Source of the DNA: JAIBCC01 sp963763855
Lineage (GTDB): Bacteria > Acidobacteriota > Blastocatellia > Pyrinomonadales > Pyrinomonadaceae
Direction: 5' to 3'
DNA length: 64,000 bases
Assembly: GCA_963763855.1 (NCBI GenBank)
Contig: CAVXPU010000005.1
Location: 2,294,001-2,358,000 of the forward strand
A program made the translations under genes and the position numbers. The notes below the pieces were generated by a model that ran no database searches, was not told the origin of the DNA, and saw nothing but the letters and a program-made list of their open reading frames with translations. Numbering within the stretch: position 1 is the stretch's first letter; each line of letters begins with the position of its first letter. Shown here one piece after another: positions 35,331 through 44,300 of the stretch.

Positions 35331-35726
35331 ATGGATTTAGAATGGACAATTCAAAAAGTTTTTAAAGATATTCCCGAAAGAGAATACATAAATGATTGTT
35401 GCATTGGCTGTGATGAGGTTCTCAATCAAATCAAACCGGAGATTGCCTCGCAAATGAATGTTAGTGAAAGCCAAGTCACAATTTATCAAGAAGATTGGGG
35501 CTGGGCATTGGAATTTTCAAAAGACGATGTTTTCTATTCCGTCGGACTGAATAACAACTACGAAGGTGGCGAAAAAACTGATTTTGCAGTAGTTGTGGAA
35601 GCAAATAGAAAGGTGAAGAAATTTCTGTTTACAAAACGCATGGAAGCAAAAGAAGAAACGTCAAAATTCTCTGAAATACTTACGAAAATCGCAAAGAAAA
35701 ATGGTTTTCAGGTGAATGAAAATTGA
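35331..35726 (+). CDS. Hypothetical acidic protein before argD
   Basis: The ATG at 35331 is preceded by GAGGAG (35314-35319), giving 131 residues; a GTG at 35319 is an alternative. The protein is acidic, soluble and without recognised family features; it begins MDLEWTIQKVFKDIPEREYIND and contains ESQVTIYQEDWGWALEF and YEGGEKTDFAVVVEA. The stop TGA and the argD ATG share one base, so it is coupled to argD. Its size is like the small unknown genes in the pyr cluster, but there is no clear similarity. Confidence 0.65.
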   Translation: MDLEWTIQKVFKDIPEREYINDCCIGCDEVLNQIKPEIASQMNVSESQVTIYQEDWGWALEFSKDDVFYSVGLNNNYEGGEKTDFAVVVEANRKVKKFLFTKRMEAKEETSKFSEILTKIAKKNGFQVNEN

Positions 35727-36893
35727 TGAAATTTGAAGACATACAACAATTAGAAGATTCAACTCAAGTTGCGACTTATGCGAAGATGAATCTTTCCATC
35801 GAAAGCGGAAAAGGCAGCTGGATATGGACGAGCGAGGGCGAAAAATATCTCGATTTATATGGCGGACACGCCGTTTGCGGAACGGGACATTCGCATCCGC
35901 ACGTTGTCGAAGCAATCAAGCAGCAAGCCGATAAAGTGTTATTTTACAGCAACTTAGTGTATTCAGAAATTCGTGCAAAGGTTTCAGCAGAAATTAGTTT
36001 CAGTTGCCCCAGATATCGATCAACAAAAGCGTTCTTTTGCAATTCGGGAACTGAGGCAAACGAAAACGCAATGCGAATGGCGAGATTTGCTACGAAACGC
36101 GAAAAGATTATCACCTTTCACAGGCGGCTTTCACGGCAGAACAGCGGATGCAATTTCCGCGACTTTTTTGGGTAAATACCGCGAAATCGGTAAACCGAAT
36201 GTTCCGCATCATGTTTGTGCGGAATTTGGAAATTTGGATTCCGTTCGCGAATTAGCTGACGATCAAACCGCCGCGATCATGCTCGAACCGATTCAATCAA
36301 TGTTCGGCTGCCGCGAAGCGACACCTGAATTTTTCCATGGGCTAAGACAAATCTGCGATGAACATGGGATTATTTTAATTTTCGACGAAGTGCAAACCGG
36401 AGTCGGAAGGACAGGCGAATGGTTTTTCAGCGGTTCGGAAAACGCTGGTGGAGTTCAGGCGGACATTATCACATCAGCAAAATCGCTCGGAAGCGGAATT
36501 CCGGTCGGAGCGTGTTTGGTTAACGATAAAGTTTCAAACAATATTAAAACCAACGATTTAGGAACTACTTTCGGCGGCGGAATGCTGGCGATGTCGGCAG
36601 TTTTAGCGACTCTCGAAGCCATCGAAAATGAGGAAATGATTGCCAACGCTAAACGTATCGAAAATCATTTACGAAAGCGTTTGAAGGAAATCGAAGAAGT
36701 CGTCGCAGTTCACGGAAAAGGCTGTTTAATTGGCATTGAATTTTCTTCGGAAGCGAAGGCGTATCACTCTAAACTCTTGGTAAATCAGATAATTACAGGA
36801 ACTTCGAGTGTCCCGAATATCTTGCGGTTGCTCCCGCCGTTGTGTGTGAAAGTTGAAGAAATTGATTTGTTCGTTGATGTGATAAAATCCTAA
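35726..36893 (+). pseudogene. argD: Acetylornithine aminotransferase, frameshifted
   Basis: The PLP-dependent class III aminotransferase is read in alternating frames: the start MKFEDIQQLEDSTQ and YLDLYGGHAVCGTGHSHP, then LVSVAPDIDQQK, AFFCNSGTEANENAMRMAR and TGGFHGRTADAISATFLG. One surplus A at about 35993, one missing A at 36025-36028 and one surplus T at 36116-36118 explain the breaks; corrected, it has 388 residues. IFDEVQTGVGRTG and the PLP-lysine region ITSAKSLGSGIPVGA are intact. It converts N-acylglutamate semialdehyde to N-acylornithine. It could also serve succinylated substrates, in line with the argF-like gene. Confidence 0.88.
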
Positions 36894-36896
36894 GTT

Positions 36897-38333
36897 ATGC
36901 CTGAAAGTCTTATGTTTGCAAAAGATTACGAAAACTTCTTGCAATCACTAAAATCACGAATCGCAGCTGCACAGGTCAGAGCCGCTCTTGCCGTCAATTC
37001 CGAACTTATTCTGCTTTATTGGCAAATCGGTCGGGAAATTCTTGATCGTCAAAAAACGCAGGGTTGGGGAGCAAAAGTTGTTGACCAATTATCGAAAGAT
37101 TTGCGTTCTGCGTTTCCTGAAATGAAAGGAGTCTCAAGGGCTAACTTATTGTATATGAGGCGTTTTGCGGAAACGTATTCGGACGAACAATTTGTCCAGC
37201 AGGCTGCTGGACAAATTCCATGGTTTCACAATTGCAAAATTTTAGATAAAGTTAAATCATCTGCGGAACGCGAATTTTATATCTACAAAACAATCGAAAA
37301 TGGTTGGAGTCGAGACGTTTTGGTCTGGCAAATTGAGAGCAAACTGTTTGAACGACAAGGGAATGCAGTAACAAATTTTGAACTGACTCTACCCAAACCG
37401 CAATCTGATTTAGCACATCAATTACTCAAAGACCCGTACAATTTCGATTTTCTCACGCTCCACGATGAAGCCGTAGAACGAGATTTGGAAAAGGCTTTGA
37501 TTGCGAATATTCAAAAGTTCTTGCTTGAATTAGGCATCGGATTTGCGTTTGTAGGTAGCCAATATCATATTGAAATTGGCGGACAAGATTTCTATATCGA
37601 TCTTTTATTTTATCACTTGAAACTGCGTTGTTTTGTCGTAATTGATTTGAAAATGGTCGAATTCAAATCCGAATTCGCGGGAAAAATGAATTTTTACCTG
37701 TCAGCGGTTGATGATTTAATCAAACACGAGAAAGATGAACCAACCATCGGACTGATTTTGTGCAAATCAAAAAATAAGGTTGTTGCGGAATACGCCTTGC
37801 GTGATATTAGGAAACCCATCGGCGTTTCGGAAATGCAGATTCTAAACGCTTTACCAGAGAATTTGAAGGGTAGTTTACCGACCATTGAAGAACTGGAAAA
37901 ATCTTCGGATCAATTAATACTTGAAAGAATGAATAAAGTTGAGGTCAATCCCGCCCATTTTCTCCAGATTATTGACCGCAGGATTGATATTGGAGAAATC
38001 CCAATGGAGGACGGTGATAGTATTTTGATTTTAATGCGGGTGTTTGACGATATATTGGGCACAACTGAGGAAGTATCCTCATTTGAAATGAGAGCGGCAA
38101 TCTATTTTCGAATAGAGGCACTCATGAAGCTTATAAAATCAAAAGAACTTCCTGAAGATTTAGCTACCGAATCACAAAATGGAGAATTTAAAGTGGAAGA
38201 GGAAGTTTTCATTGCCGCCGCAAACCACCCGTTACTTTTGAGTGAAAAAGGTTATGAATTTGAGAAGCTGTCATTCATAAAAATAGTTCAGGAACTTCTA
38301 AAATCTGAATCTTTCGAGAGAAATAATGAATAA
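36897..38333 (+). CDS. DUF1016/YhcG-type PD-(D/E)XK nuclease with extra C-terminal domain
   Basis: The 478-residue protein has the DUF1016 N-terminal region (LYWQIGREILDRQ, GVSRANLLYMRRFAETY, IPWFHNCKILDKV) and the PDDEXK-type catalytic segment at about 225-270 (GGQDFYIDLLFYH, then VVIDLKMVEFKSEFAGKMNFYLS). Usual family members have about 330-380 residues. Here about 120 more follow from residue 345 (INPAHF-like start, with VFDDILGTTEEVSS). The family includes predicted nucleases of transposon and defence contexts. The gene starts 4 bases after argD and overlaps the argF-like start by 8 bases, so it is embedded in an arginine operon. No partner toxin or transposase is seen. Confidence 0.85.
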   Translation: MPESLMFAKDYENFLQSLKSRIAAAQVRAALAVNSELILLYWQIGREILDRQKTQGWGAKVVDQLSKDLRSAFPEMKGVSRANLLYMRRFAETYSDEQFVQQAAGQIPWFHNCKILDKVKSSAEREFYIYKTIENGWSRDVLVWQIESKLFERQGNAVTNFELTLPKPQSDLAHQLLKDPYNFDFLTLHDEAVERDLEKALIANIQKFLLELGIGFAFVGSQYHIEIGGQDFYIDLLFYHLKLRCFVVIDLKMVEFKSEFAGKMNFYLSAVDDLIKHEKDEPTIGLILCKSKNKVVAEYALRDIRKPIGVSEMQILNALPENLKGSLPTIEELEKSSDQLILERMNKVEVNPAHFLQIIDRRIDIGEIPMEDGDSILILMRVFDDILGTTEEVSSFEMRAAIYFRIEALMKLIKSKELPEDLATESQNGEFKVEEEVFIAAANHPLLLSEKGYEFEKLSFIKIVQELLKSESFERNNE

Positions 38334-39333
38334 TTTCCTACTCACTTCCGATTTTTCCCGCGAGCAAATCGAATCGCTTTTCGATTTGGCGTTGCAGTAT
38401 AAAAATAATGAAATTTCCGATAAACCTTTGTCGGGAAAATCAGTTGCACTCGTCTTTTTTAACCCGAGTTTGCGGACTCGTGCTTCAATGCAGGTTGGAA
38501 TCTATGAACTCGGCGGAAATGCTGTAATTCTCGAACCGGGCGGAACTTCGTGGACGCTCGAACATCGTGACGGCGTGGTGATGGACGGTAATAAAACCGA
38601 GCATTTGAAAGAATTTGTGCAGGTTTTGGAACGCTACGTTTCGGCAATCGGCGTGCGGACTTTTGCCTCACTCGAAGATTGGAGTTTGGATCGAACCGAA
38701 CCTATTTTGTCGGCTTTTGCCAAATACGCGACGAAACCGATCATTAATCTTGAATCGGCGATGCACCATCCTTGTCAGTCGCTGGCAGATATGTTGACGA
38801 TACGCGAAAATCTTGGCAATAAACCCAAAAAAGTTTTGTTGACGTGGGCTTGGCATCCGAAACCTTTGCCGATGGCTGTCCCGAATTCGTTTGCCCTTGC
38901 TGCTGCTCAAATGGGACACGAACTGATAATCGCTCATCCGAAAGGTTATGGATTGGACAAAGAATTGATCGCTCAGATTCAGCGGCAATCGGCAGAAGCA
39001 GGGGGCAGCGTGGAAATCATGAATGATGTTGAATCTGCATACAACGATGTTGAAGTCGTTTACGCAAAATCTTGGGGAAGTAGAAAATTCTACGGTGATG
39101 CGGACGGCGACATTAAATTTCGTGAGAATTTACGCAAAGACTGGATCGTTGACGAAGCAAAAATGGAGAAGACGAACAATGCACTTTTTATGCACTGTTT
39201 GCCTGTTCGCCGAAATGTGATCGTGACGGACGGCGTGATTGATTCGGTTAATTCAGTTGTCATTGACGAAGCGGAAAATCGCTTACATATTCAAAAAGCA
39301 ATTATGACGAAGTTGATTGGGCAACAAAGCTAA
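38326..39333 (+). CDS. N-acylornithine carbamoyltransferase (acetyl or succinyl type)
   Basis: The 335-residue enzyme has the carbamoyl phosphate loop FFNPSLRTRASMQ (about 45-57), the HPCQSLAD motif (about 148), KSWG and the C-terminal HCLPVRRNV and DEAENRLHIQKAIM, which match N-acetylornithine carbamoyltransferases (Xanthomonas) and succinylornithine forms (Bacteroides) better than normal ArgF. The discriminating segment before the 80s loop is DGNKTEH (Lys90, Thr91), whereas by recall Xanthomonas has Glu and B. fragilis Pro at this point, so the acyl group cannot be decided. It overlaps the DUF1016 gene and ends the arginine run. Confidence 0.88.
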   Translation: MNNFLLTSDFSREQIESLFDLALQYKNNEISDKPLSGKSVALVFFNPSLRTRASMQVGIYELGGNAVILEPGGTSWTLEHRDGVVMDGNKTEHLKEFVQVLERYVSAIGVRTFASLEDWSLDRTEPILSAFAKYATKPIINLESAMHHPCQSLADMLTIRENLGNKPKKVLLTWAWHPKPLPMAVPNSFALAAAQMGHELIIAHPKGYGLDKELIAQIQRQSAEAGGSVEIMNDVESAYNDVEVVYAKSWGSRKFYGDADGDIKFRENLRKDWIVDEAKMEKTNNALFMHCLPVRRNVIVTDGVIDSVNSVVIDEAENRLHIQKAIMTKLIGQQS

Positions 39334-39354
39334 AGGTAATTGAATCCTATAATT

Positions 39355-39858
39355 ATGCTGAAACTACTCTTCTTAATTATATTTTCAATTCTTTCATTCA
39401 CCTTTGTTTCTTATGGACAGATGTGTGGACATGGAACTTATACGATAAATTTCACCCCAAAAAGTAAATTTTATTTCAAATTAATTTCGCTCAGCCCCAA
39501 AAATCAAGATTATTTTTCGCAAGGATTCCATTCGTGGTTGTCAAAGATGTTTCCACAAAAAGATTTAGGAGATTATCAATGTTGTTACATGACTCAAATT
39601 AAAAGAAAACCTGCTGAAAACTTTTTGAAGAATTACGAAAATGAGGAGTTTAGAAATTTGGAAGAATTAAGTTATCGTCCAAATAAGTTTGAAGGAAATT
39701 CCGAAACTAATTCAATTAAATTTAATACAGTTGAAACATCACAGGCTATGGCTATTCTTAAAATTTCCTCAAAAAAATACGGTAAATTTTATTTTATTGG
39801 AAATTTTTTAGGTGGTTGCAATAGAACCGGCACTTTTGATATAAGCAAAAACAAATAA
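39355..39858 (+). CDS. Hypothetical exported protein
   Basis: The ATG at 39355 gives 167 residues with a signal peptide (MLKLLFLIIFSILSFTFVSYGQ). The mature part has four cysteines (MCGHG, CCYM, GGCNR) and no recognised domain. A TTG at 39340 is an in-frame alternative. It lies in the gap between the argF-like gene and gltD (convergent). Cysteines could form disulfides outside the cytoplasm. Function unknown. Confidence 0.65.
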   Translation: MLKLLFLIIFSILSFTFVSYGQMCGHGTYTINFTPKSKFYFKLISLSPKNQDYFSQGFHSWLSKMFPQKDLGDYQCCYMTQIKRKPAENFLKNYENEEFRNLEELSYRPNKFEGNSETNSIKFNTVETSQAMAILKISSKKYGKFYFIGNFLGGCNRTGTFDISKNK

Positions 39859-39865
39859 GTATCTG

Positions 39866-41320
39866 CTAATCCCTCAAAAACCTTTCCACACCTTTCGCAG
39901 CTTTTCGCCCATCGGCAATCGCCCAAACTACTAAACTTTGACCGCGTTCGCAATCTCCGGCGGCAAAGACGTTTTCAACATTCGTTTGCTTATTTTCATT
40001 AACCGAAATTGTTCCACGAGATGTAATTTCAACTCTCAAATCATTAAAAAGTTTGGCTTTTTCCGCACCAATAAATCCCATTGCCAATAAAACTTTTTCT
40101 GCTTCCCAAGTTTTTTCAGTGCCCGCAATTTCGGTTAGTTTGCCGTCATGCCATTCAACTTCGACAGTTTCCACGCCTTGCAAATTTCCCTGTCCGTCAA
40201 CGACAAATCGTTTCGACAAAATGCAATATTCACGCGGATCTTTGCCAAAAATCTCTTTCGCCTCTTCCTGCCCGTAATCCATTTGAAAGGTGCGAACCTT
40301 TGCCAGCCAGCTTTCGTGTGTGTGAACTTTTTCGATTGGTTTTTGTAGTAATTCAAATTGCGTAATACTTTTGCAGCCGTGACGGAGCGAAGTTGCCACG
40401 CAATCCGTTCCGGTATCGCCGCCGCCGATTACGATAACGTTTTTGTCTTTTACGTCAATAAAATTGCCATCGGAAAACTTTGAATCTAAAAGGCTTTTCG
40501 TATTTTTCAAAAGAAATTCCATCGCAAAATGGACGTCGTTCGATTCCCTTCCTTCGATCGGCAAATCTCTCGGAACGGTTGAGCCGCAAGCCAAAACGAT
40601 TGCGTCAAAACCATTTTTTAGATTTTCAGCGGTAATATCTTCACCGACTTTGACACTTGTTTTGAATTCAATTCCTTCATCGCTCAACAATTTCACTCGT
40701 CTTTCTACAAGTTTTTTGTCGAGCTTCATATTCGGAATTCCATACATCAAAAGCCCGCCGATTCGATCGTCACGTTCAAAAACTGTGACGTTAAAACCGT
40801 GTTTGTTGAGTTCATCCGCACAGGCTAATCCAGCCGGTCCCGAACCGATCACGGCGACCTTTTTGTTGTTTCGTGTTGCGGGAGGGTTCGGTAAAATCCA
40901 ACCCTCTTCAAATGCTTTATCAATTATGGAAACTTCGATTTCTTTGATATTTACAGGTTCTTCATTAATACCGAGAACGCACGACGATTCGCAAGGAGCA
41001 GGGCAAACTCTGCCTGTAAATTCGGGGAAATTATTAGTTAAAGCAAGCCGTTTGTAGGCTTCGTGCCATTGTCCGCGATAAACGAAGTCGTTCCATTCGG
41101 GTATCAAATTATTGAGCGGGCAGCCCGTCGTCGCTCCATCCAAAATCGTGCCTGTATGACAAAACGGAATGCCGCAATTCATACACCGTGCCCCTTGTTT
41201 TTTTAGTTCATCGGTCGGCAACGGCGAGTGAAACTCATCCCAATTTTGAACACGGCTTTTTGCATTCGCCAAAATCGGCAAACTGCGTGTGTATTCAATA
41301 AATCCTGTCGCTTTTCCCAT
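39866..41320 (-). CDS. gltD: Glutamate synthase small subunit
   Basis: Reading from ATG 41318-41320 gives 484 residues beginning MGKATGFIEYTRSLP, the normal start; a longer frame to 41479 adds 53 residues from a repeat and the gltB end and is rejected. The N-terminal Fe-S cysteines are RCMNCGIPFCH (about 46-56), and the FAD motif VAVIGSGPAGLACADELNKHG and NADPH motif VIVIGGGDTGTDCVATS follow. The product supplies electrons to GltB. It follows gltB after a 76-base spacer with a REP-like palindrome. Confidence 0.95.
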   Translation of the reverse strand: MGKATGFIEYTRSLPILANAKSRVQNWDEFHSPLPTDELKKQGARCMNCGIPFCHTGTILDGATTGCPLNNLIPEWNDFVYRGQWHEAYKRLALTNNFPEFTGRVCPAPCESSCVLGINEEPVNIKEIEVSIIDKAFEEGWILPNPPATRNNKKVAVIGSGPAGLACADELNKHGFNVTVFERDDRIGGLLMYGIPNMKLDKKLVERRVKLLSDEGIEFKTSVKVGEDITAENLKNGFDAIVLACGSTVPRDLPIEGRESNDVHFAMEFLLKNTKSLLDSKFSDGNFIDVKDKNVIVIGGGDTGTDCVATSLRHGCKSITQFELLQKPIEKVHTHESWLAKVRTFQMDYGQEEAKEIFGKDPREYCILSKRFVVDGQGNLQGVETVEVEWHDGKLTEIAGTEKTWEAEKVLLAMGFIGAEKAKLFNDLRVEITSRGTISVNENKQTNVENVFAAGDCERGQSLVVWAIADGRKAAKGVERFLRD

Positions 41321-41326
41321 TCTCTC

Positions 41327-41394
41327 GGAACGCGGGCTCCCAGCCTGCGTGTGTAAAAATGTGTTTTGACTCGCAGGCTGGCAGCCTGCGTTCC
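41327..41394. repeat. REP-like palindromic element between gltB and gltD
   Basis: GGAACGC at 41327-41333 faces GCGTTCC at 41388-41394, with CAGCCTGCG (41341-41349) and CGCAGGCTG (41372-41380) nested inside. It has the look of intergenic palindromes common in this bacterial group; the bases between, GTGTGTAAAAATGTGTTTTGACT, are A/T-rich. Confidence 0.75.
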
Positions 41395-41396
41395 GT

Positions 41397-44300
41397 TTAT
41401 GCCGCGTTCTCAAAAAAAGCGGACATTTCTGCTTCTTCTTTTGTTTGTCCTTGTGCCGTAAACTTATTCTGTGCTTCAATTACGCGTTTATAGTCGTTCG
41501 GAATCACGCGGACGAAATTTTCTAAATTCTTTTCCCAATTCCCGAGAATTTCGGTCGCCAGTTCGCTGTTTGTTAATTCGATATGCTTAAAAATTTGGCT
41601 CTTGACGAATTCGGCTTCTTCTTCATCTGCCAGTCTGGTCAATTCAACCATTTCTTTGTTGCAAAGACTTGGAAAACTTCCCGATTCATCAAAAACAAAG
41701 GCGATTCCGCCCGACATTCCGGCGGCAAAATTTTTGCCTGTCTTGCCTAATATTATTACTCGTCCGGCGGTCATATATTCGCATCCGTGGTCGCCAACTC
41801 CTTCGATTACAGCATTTACACCGCTATTACGAACACAGAATCTTTCGCCGCCAATACCCGAAATAAATGCTTCGCCTGATGTTGCCCCGTAAAAAGCCGT
41901 ATTACCGATGATGATATTTTCATCGGCAATAAAATCGGATGATTTTGGTTTATGGACGATTATTTTCCCGCCCGAAAGTCCTTTGCCGATATAATCGTTT
42001 GAGTCGCCTTCAAGCGTCAGAGTCACTCCTTGCGGCACGAATGCTCCAAAACTTTGTCCGGCTGAACCATAAAATTTGAGATTAATTGTATCTTCAGGCA
42101 AACCTTCCGCACCAAATTTCCGCGAAATCTCGCTGCCTAAAATTGTGCCAACTGCCCGGTCGGTGTTGCAGATTTCCAATTCCACCGAAACCTTTTCGCC
42201 AGTTTCCAGCGCTGATTTGCATAATTGGAGCAAAATCGTTTCATCCAAAGTTTTTTCGAGTTCAAGATTTTGCTCAATTTGTTGGTAACGCCCGTAGCTT
42301 TCAGGCACATCAGGCTGATGCAAAATCGCTGAAAAATCAAGATTTAGCGTTTTCGCTCCATCATTTTTTTCAAACTCTAAAACTTGCGTTTGACCGACCA
42401 TTTCGTTAATCGTTCTAAAGCCAAGGTCCGCCATCAATTCGCGGACTTCAGAAGCAACAAATCTCATAAAGTTAACGACATTATTCGGATCGCCCGAAAA
42501 TTTTGCCCGCAAATCCGGATTTTGTGTCGCAACACCGACCGGGCAAGTATTCAAATGACAAACCCGCATCATTACGCAACCGAGCGTGACAAGAGGAGCA
42601 GTTGAAAAGCCAAATTCTTCCGCACCGAGCAGCGTTGCGATAACAACATCGCGTCCCGTTTTCAATTGCCCGTCAGTTTCAAGCCGAACGCGACTTCGCA
42701 AATTGTTTAATAACAAAGTTTGATGAGTTTCCGCCAAACCGATTTCCCAAGGTGTGCCAGCGTGTTTGACGCTAGAAAGTGGTGAAGCACCGGTTCCGCC
42801 ATCATGTCCGCTGATCAAAATTACGTCTGCTTTAGCTTTCGCTACGCCCGAAGCAATCGTCCCAACTCCGGCTTCGGCTACTAATTTGACGCTGATTCGT
42901 GCTTTTTGATTAGCGTTCTTAAGGTCAAAAATTAGTTGAGCCAAGTCCTCAATCGAATAAATATCGTGATGCGGCGGCGGTGAAATCAGCCCCACGCCTG
43001 ATGTTGAATGCCGCGTTTTGGCAATCCACGGATAAACTTTACTGCCCGGAAGCTGTCCGCCTTCGCCCGGTTTTGCACCTTGGGCAACTTTGATTTGAAT
43101 CTCATCGGAATTGACCAAATAATGACTCGTTACGCCGAAACGTCCGCTCGCAACTTGCTTGATTCGGCTCATTTTTGAATCGCCATTTGGCAATTTTTCG
43201 AAGCGTTCGGCATCCTCGCCGCCTTCGCCCGTGTTGCTTTTTCCGCCGATACGATTCATCGCAATCGCCATCGCTTCGTGTGCTTCTTTGGAAATCGAAC
43301 CGTAGGAAACTGCTCCGGTTTTGAATCTTTGAACGATTTTCTCTATGCTCTCAACCTCTTCAATTGCAATCGGTTGACGAGTTTTCTTAAACCTCAAAAG
43401 ACTCCGCAAGGTTGACTGATTTTTCTCGCGATCGTTAATTAAACTGCTGTATTTTTTGAACTCGCCGTAGTCGCCATTTCGACACGCTTTTTGCAAAGTG
43501 TGAATCGTGTTTGGATTGAAAAGGTGAAATTCACCCGAACTCCGCCATTGATAATTTCCGCCGATTTCGAGATTTTCGCTGACCCGATTTTGATAAAATG
43601 CTTGCGAATGTCGCTTGATTGCTTCGCCCGCAATTTCGTCTAAACCGATTCCGCCGATTCTCGAAGGAGTTCGTGTAAAGTATTGATCTATAACTTCTTG
43701 ATTGATACCAACCGCTTCAAAAATCTGTGCTCCGAGATAACTTTGAATCGTTGAAATTCCCATTTTTGAAAGGACTTTGACCACGCCTTTGTTGATGGAT
43801 TTAACGTAATTTTTAATCGCTTCTTTCTCGTCAAAACCCCACATTCCTTCGCGGATTTCGTCGTAAATCGTTTCAAAAGCTAAGTATGGATTTATCGCCG
43901 TCGCCCCGTAACCCAGAAGCAATGCGAAATGATGAACCTCCCGCGGTTCGCCGCTTTCCAGCACAAAACCGACCTGAGTTCGAGTTCCTTCGCGGGTTAA
44001 ATGATGATGAATTGTGGAAACGGCGAGCAGTGCCGGAATTGGCACACGATGTTCGCTCATTTGGCGGTCTGACAAAATGAAAACATCGTATCCGTCCTTA
44101 ATTGCCTGACTTGCCTGATGACACAGCCCGTCCAACGCCCACTCCAAACCTTGCCGACCGTGTTCGCGGTCAAAAAGCATCGGAATAGTAATCGAACGAA
44201 AACGCGATTTACCCCAATCGCTCTCCGAATCGCCCAAATAACGGAGTTTTTCGAGTTCGGTATTGGTTAAAATAAACGAATTAAGTTTGATTTGATGAGC

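Noticed and set aside
29888..36893. Programmed ribosomal frameshifting in the broken genes
   Set aside because: The breaks lie at unrelated sequences, without slippery motifs in common, and several occur in one gene; sequence error or decay is simpler.
41320..41479. Longer GltD start at 41479
   Set aside because: The added residues are read from the palindromic repeat and the gltB end; MGKATGFIEY at 41320 is the family start.
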